Assembly (NCBI GenBank): GCA_001801345.1
Contig: MGXJ01000062.1
Location: 1-9,866, forward strand
Length of the DNA stretch: 9,866 bases
DNA from: Gammaproteobacteria bacterium RBG_16_37_9
GTDB taxonomy: Bacteria > Pseudomonadota > Gammaproteobacteria > UBA9339
Direction of reading: 5' to 3'
Position numbers and translations under genes: made by a program. The notes under the pieces were generated by a model. That model was given only the letters and a program-made list of their open reading frames with translations. It made no database searches and was not told the DNA's origin. Below are positions 6,948 to 9,866 of this stretch, one piece after another. Numbering within the stretch: position 1 is the first letter of the stretch; each line of letters starts with the position of its first letter.

Positions 6948-7877
6948 CTATATCCAATCACTAAGCGCTATTCCAACACCGAAAGCATTCGTAAAATGGT
7001 TATATTCGATTAGGCTTTGACCATAACCGCTAAAAAACTGTGCATACAATTTAACTTTTGTTGTAATTGGAAAACTAAGAGTGATCTCGTTAGCCCCGCG
7101 TTTAAACCCGCTTTCAAAATTATTTCTCATTGTTAAATTCAAATCTAATTTATGCAATTTACATGAAAGAATTATTTCACCATGCCCCATATAATCAGTA
7201 ATATCCGGGTTGTATAAACCGCTAGAACTACCTTTAAAAATTAATATCCATGGACGTAGTCTAACAGCAAAATTAGCATGCGAAAAAATCGCATTAATAT
7301 ATGCGCGATTCCAACTACGTTCCATACTGCCGCCCCGACCATTGGATTCATGTTCAGCACCAAAATTTAACCAAAGATGGTGCGTTATTCTCTTAGCAAT
7401 AAAGACCTCAGGCTGATAATTGGTTTCACGAAAATATTTTGAGTTAGCATAAACCTGCCAAAACATTTTTTGCGTATATGCGGCACTTAGCTTGCTATCG
7501 GCTCCTATGATATTTTGCAATAACGGGATTTCAAAACTGAGTTGTGCTTTAAGCTCTGGGGATTGTATTTTTTGATTATTAGGAGTATTACCCAGATATA
7601 CTTGCTGATAAGGTGAGTTTGTAAAATAAAATGGCAATACATAAGTTGGCTTGTAAAAAGCTATGGCAAAAGGGTTACATAAAATCGTTTTTTCGTCCCT
7701 TTCACGCTCGTCATATACAGAATCATCAACAGGTTCTGTTAATACAATGCTCGCCTCGGATTGCTGCAAGCGATCTTGCGAATCCGTTGCTGCATCATTG
7801 GCATATGCGATTGGATTAAGAGCAATATTAAGAAATAAGGCAAAAATGATGACATTAAATTTTATTATAGAATCCAT
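6948..7877 (-). CDS. pldA: outer membrane phospholipase A (OMPLA)
   Basis: A beta-barrel phospholipase of the outer membrane that hydrolyses phospholipids mislocalised to the outer leaflet. From ATG 7877 it has 309 residues with a signal peptide (Lys6, hydrophobic core of about 9-20, cleavage predicted after AYA at 26) and then an acidic linker before the barrel. The active-site block HESNGRGGSMERSWNR gives His176, Ser178 and Asn190, with the spacing of His142/Ser144/Asn156 in E. coli. YTQKMFWQ, FRETNYQPEVF, NPDITDYMGHGE and FSGYGQSLIEYN also match OMPLA. A TTG at 7937 would prepend 20 residues, but it overlaps the putative promoter. AAGGA lies 10 nt before ATG 7877. Oddities: the positions equivalent to calcium-site residues Asp149 and Ser152 are Gly and Glu, and the last residue is Ile instead of the usual aromatic (Trp is second last). 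Confidence 0.94.
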   Translation of the reverse strand: MDSIIKFNVIIFALFLNIALNPIAYANDAATDSQDRLQQSEASIVLTEPVDDSVYDERERDEKTILCNPFAIAFYKPTYVLPFYFTNSPYQQVYLGNTPNNQKIQSPELKAQLSFEIPLLQNIIGADSKLSAAYTQKMFWQVYANSKYFRETNYQPEVFIAKRITHHLWLNFGAEHESNGRGGSMERSWNRAYINAIFSHANFAVRLRPWILIFKGSSSGLYNPDITDYMGHGEIILSCKLHKLDLNLTMRNNFESGFKRGANEITLSFPITTKVKLYAQFFSGYGQSLIEYNHFTNAFGVGIALSDWI

Positions 7878-7908
7878 GCTCTTTAAATCCTTTTTAGAAT
7901 GATGTGAG

Positions 7909-7937
7909 ATTAAAGCATAAAATTCGCTAGTATTCAA
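7909..7937 (-). promoter_or_regulatory. candidate extended -10 promoter for pldA
   Basis: On the minus strand, TTGAAT (7937-7932, 4/6 to -35) is followed by 17 nt and TTTAAT (7914-7909, 5/6 to -10). TGC immediately before the -10 forms the extended -10 motif TGnTTTAAT. A start near 7902 gives a leader of about 25 nt containing the AAGGA ribosome-binding site, which supports ATG 7877 as the pldA start. Confidence 0.45.
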
Positions 7938-7955
7938 AGAAAAAGAGTCAAATCT

Positions 7956-8630
7956 TTAATTACTAATCTTTCCATCATGTATTTCAACTACTCGCTTAGC
8001 ATGTTTAGCCAAATCTGTATCGTGAGTGATAGTGACAACTATTTTACCTTGGGCATTAAGTTGATTAAATAAATTCACAACTTCAGCACCAGATTTACTA
8101 TCTAAATTACCAGTTGGTTCATCAGCAAGAATAACTTCAGGATTAGTTACTAATGCACGAGCAATAGCCACGCGTTGCTGTTGCCCACCAGACAACTCAT
8201 TTGAACGATGCTCAAAATGGTTGCTTAGACCAAGTTGCGCTAAAATTTCTTTTGCAAGCAGTGTTCGCTCATTATCATTTACCCCACGATAAACAAGCGG
8301 CAAAGCAACGTTATCAACTACCGTTAAATGCGGCATCAAATTAAACTTTTGAAACACAAAACCAATATACAAATTACGCACCTTGGCAAGTTCGTCGCTT
8401 GAAAGACCGCCAACTTCTTTACCTGCCAAAGTATAGTTACCAGTTGTAGGAGTAGAAAGACAACCAATTATTTGCATCAAAGTTGACTTACCCGAACCAC
8501 TTGGTCCTAAAATAGCGACATATTCGCCGCGTTTAATTTCTAAATTAATATTGCGCAAAGCTTCAAAGCTAATTTTGCCAGTTTGATAAGTTTTGCCAAT
8601 ATTCTGTAATTTAATTATTATATCATTCAT
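7956..8630 (-). CDS. ABC transporter ATP-binding protein, LolD/MacB type
   Basis: A 224-residue cytoplasmic nucleotide-binding subunit that powers the permease encoded just upstream. All ABC motifs are intact: Walker A GPSGSGKS (42-49), Q-loop Gln94 in FVFQKFNL, signature LSGGQQQR (146-153), Walker B VILADEPTGNLD (166-177) and the H-loop His203 in THD. The sequence pattern (GLSSDELAKVRN, IGFVFQKFNLMPHLTVVDNV) is that of the LolD/MacB/FtsE-like family, which works by mechanotransmission. Its ATG overlaps the permease stop by 8 nt (ATGAATGA), showing translational coupling. The motifs do not separate lipoprotein release (Lol), macrolide or peptide efflux (Mac) and other members, so I give no symbol. 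The pldA ATG follows 78 nt downstream with no convincing terminator between. Confidence 0.93.
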   Translation of the reverse strand: MNDIIIKLQNIGKTYQTGKISFEALRNINLEIKRGEYVAILGPSGSGKSTLMQIIGCLSTPTTGNYTLAGKEVGGLSSDELAKVRNLYIGFVFQKFNLMPHLTVVDNVALPLVYRGVNDNERTLLAKEILAQLGLSNHFEHRSNELSGGQQQRVAIARALVTNPEVILADEPTGNLDSKSGAEVVNLFNQLNAQGKIVVTITHDTDLAKHAKRVVEIHDGKISN

Positions 8631-9866
8631 AAACTAATGCCTCTGCTGGATCAACTTTTGCTGCCTTTAATGCCGGAAATAACCCAGCAATAAACCCCGT
8701 TATTCCTAAAACTACAATTACAATTGTTAAAACCAAAAATGACAATACAGGCTCTGGTTTGCCGATAACTGCAAAAAATTCTCCTTTCATTGGAATTAAG
8801 CGCAATAGGAAAACAAATATTAAGGTCATAATCATGCCAATTATTCCACCAATAGCAGTGGCCACTAGCGATTCAAGAATATAATGTGACACAATATGTT
8901 TTTTTGTTGCTCCAAGCGCCATTTGAATTCCAATTTGCTGAGTTGCCTGAGCTACTGACGCATACATAACATTAGCAATACCAACCCCAGCGATTAATAA
9001 CGTTAAACCCCCGATGATACCGAGAAAAATCTGCATACCAACAAAAAATTTATTTGTTTTTTCTTGATTTTTGGCAATATCAGAAAAACTTAAAATACTA
9101 ATATCATTCGGATCAAACCCATGATTTAGTGCAATTATTTTTTGAATTATATTTTGGGTCTGGGGCAAAAGCTTTAGATCTTCGTAAGTAACTGCAATTG
9201 TATCAATTTTTTGCGGGTTATTTAATAATTCATAAGTAGAAGATGGGATGAAATTTAAATACGCATCGGGCATGCCTCCAGTGCTCCACGTTTGCGCTTT
9301 CTTTTGCATAACACCGATAATTACAAATGGACGATTTTCAATATAGGCTATATTTCCTACGGGATTTTCTTCTGGTGCAAATAATTTTTCGGCTGTCTTT
9401 GACCCAATCACCACCACCAACTTGCGTTCTTTAAAATCTACTGCTGAAATAAAGCGCTGATTCGCACCAACTTGTATGCGATGAATTGCCGCATATTCTG
9501 GCGCTACCGCTTGAAAATTGCTATAAGTATATCGATCATAATATTGCAGCTTAGTGTCAAAACCATATTGAGGAGCTGCGCTAGTGATATTCGGCAAAGC
9601 TGTAATGGTTTTAATATCACGTTTTGTAAATTTTAGTTGCATATTAGCAGAATGCCCCAGATAATTTTTTGAGGCAACCCCAGGAGCAATAGTTAACAGG
9701 TTGCTACCAGCATTTGCCATGGTAGTTGCAAAGTTCAAACGTAGCCCCTCTCCTACTGCTAACATAATAGCAATAGTAAAAGTTCCCCACGCAATAGCTA
9801 GGATCGTTAAAACAATCCGAGTTTTTTTATAAAATAATTCTTGAGCTAGTGTGCGTAAAAAAAACA
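8623..9866 (-). CDS. ABC transporter permease, FtsX/MacB type, first codon cut by window edge
   Basis: The membrane subunit of a MacB-like ABC system. The open frame runs past the internal Met at 9765 to the window end, giving 413 visible residues. The upstream part (FFLRTLAQELFYKKTRIVLT and ILAIAWGTFTIAI) is the expected amphipathic N-terminus and first membrane helix (about residues 17-38), so starting at 9765 would wrongly remove it. A large periplasmic domain follows (about 40-270). Three C-terminal helices (about 275-303, 329-356, 372-397) carry QIGIQMALGATKKHI and end with KAAKVDPAEALVYE, all typical of the FtsX-like domain. The last two bases of the window complete an NTG codon directly before FFLRT, so the true start is probably at 9867. 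The ATPase gene follows with an 8-nt overlap. A MacA/HlyD-type adaptor would be expected further upstream, outside the window. The substrate is unknown. Confidence 0.92.
   Translation of the reverse strand, partial: FFLRTLAQELFYKKTRIVLTILAIAWGTFTIAIMLAVGEGLRLNFATTMANAGSNLLTIAPGVASKNYLGHSANMQLKFTKRDIKTITALPNITSAAPQYGFDTKLQYYDRYTYSNFQAVAPEYAAIHRIQVGANQRFISAVDFKERKLVVVIGSKTAEKLFAPEENPVGNIAYIENRPFVIIGVMQKKAQTWSTGGMPDAYLNFIPSSTYELLNNPQKIDTIAVTYEDLKLLPQTQNIIQKIIALNHGFDPNDISILSFSDIAKNQEKTNKFFVGMQIFLGIIGGLTLLIAGVGIANVMYASVAQATQQIGIQMALGATKKHIVSHYILESLVATAIGGIIGMIMTLIFVFLLRLIPMKGEFFAVIGKPEPVLSFLVLTIVIVVLGITGFIAGLFPALKAAKVDPAEALVYE

Noticed and set aside
7878..7937. TTG-started extension of PldA
   Set aside because: It would put 20 polar residues before a good signal peptide, lacks a ribosome-binding site, and its TTG is part of the candidate -35 box.
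7931..7955. Possible intrinsic terminator after the ABC ATPase gene (AAAGA / TCTTT arms followed by a short T-rich run)
   Set aside because: The stem is only 5 bp, almost all A-T, with a broken T-tract; too weak to call.

Overview
The window is an AT-rich stretch (well under 45% GC by eye) in which every supported gene lies on the minus strand, so transcription runs from high to low coordinates. The genes are ordinary chromosomal genes of a Gram-negative bacterium. The outer-membrane phospholipase A with a signal peptide, the M17 aminopeptidase and the proteobacterial-type hypoxanthine phosphoribosyltransferase point to an AT-rich gammaproteobacterium. A Legionella/Coxiella-like lineage is my guess, and I cannot place it more closely without a search. 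I see no mobile elements, RNA genes, CRISPR arrays or phage genes.

Layout in the direction of transcription. (1) 9866-7956: an FtsX/MacB-type ABC permease, whose first codon is cut by the window edge, and its LolD/MacB-type ATPase, overlapping by 8 nt. (2) 7877-6948: outer-membrane phospholipase A (pldA), with a candidate promoter of its own just upstream. (3) 6947-6730: the longest gene-free stretch (218 nt). It carries two pairs of tandem direct repeats, a good sigma-70-like promoter and an 85-nt leader for ald. (4) 6729-1: a tightly packed run of alanine dehydrogenase (ald), an M17 leucyl aminopeptidase, an unannotated 22-codon ORF, hypoxanthine phosphoribosyltransferase, an unannotated 17-codon ORF, a FAD-dependent amine-oxidase/UGM-like oxidoreductase, UDP-glucose 4-epimerase (galE) and UDP-glucose 6-dehydrogenase (cut at the left edge).

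Functionally, ald and the aminopeptidase fit peptide and amino-acid catabolism, and hpt fits purine salvage. The last three genes look like the start of a surface-polysaccharide sugar-nucleotide cassette: UDP-Gal and UDP-GlcA supply next to a redox enzyme of the family found in such loci. The ABC transporter beside pldA suggests envelope lipid or lipoprotein homeostasis, but its substrate is unknown.

No clearly new system is visible. The parts most worth a second look are the two tiny, well-positioned ORFs in the gene gaps, the repeat-bearing ald promoter region, the altered calcium-site residues of PldA and the permease-ATPase-PldA association.
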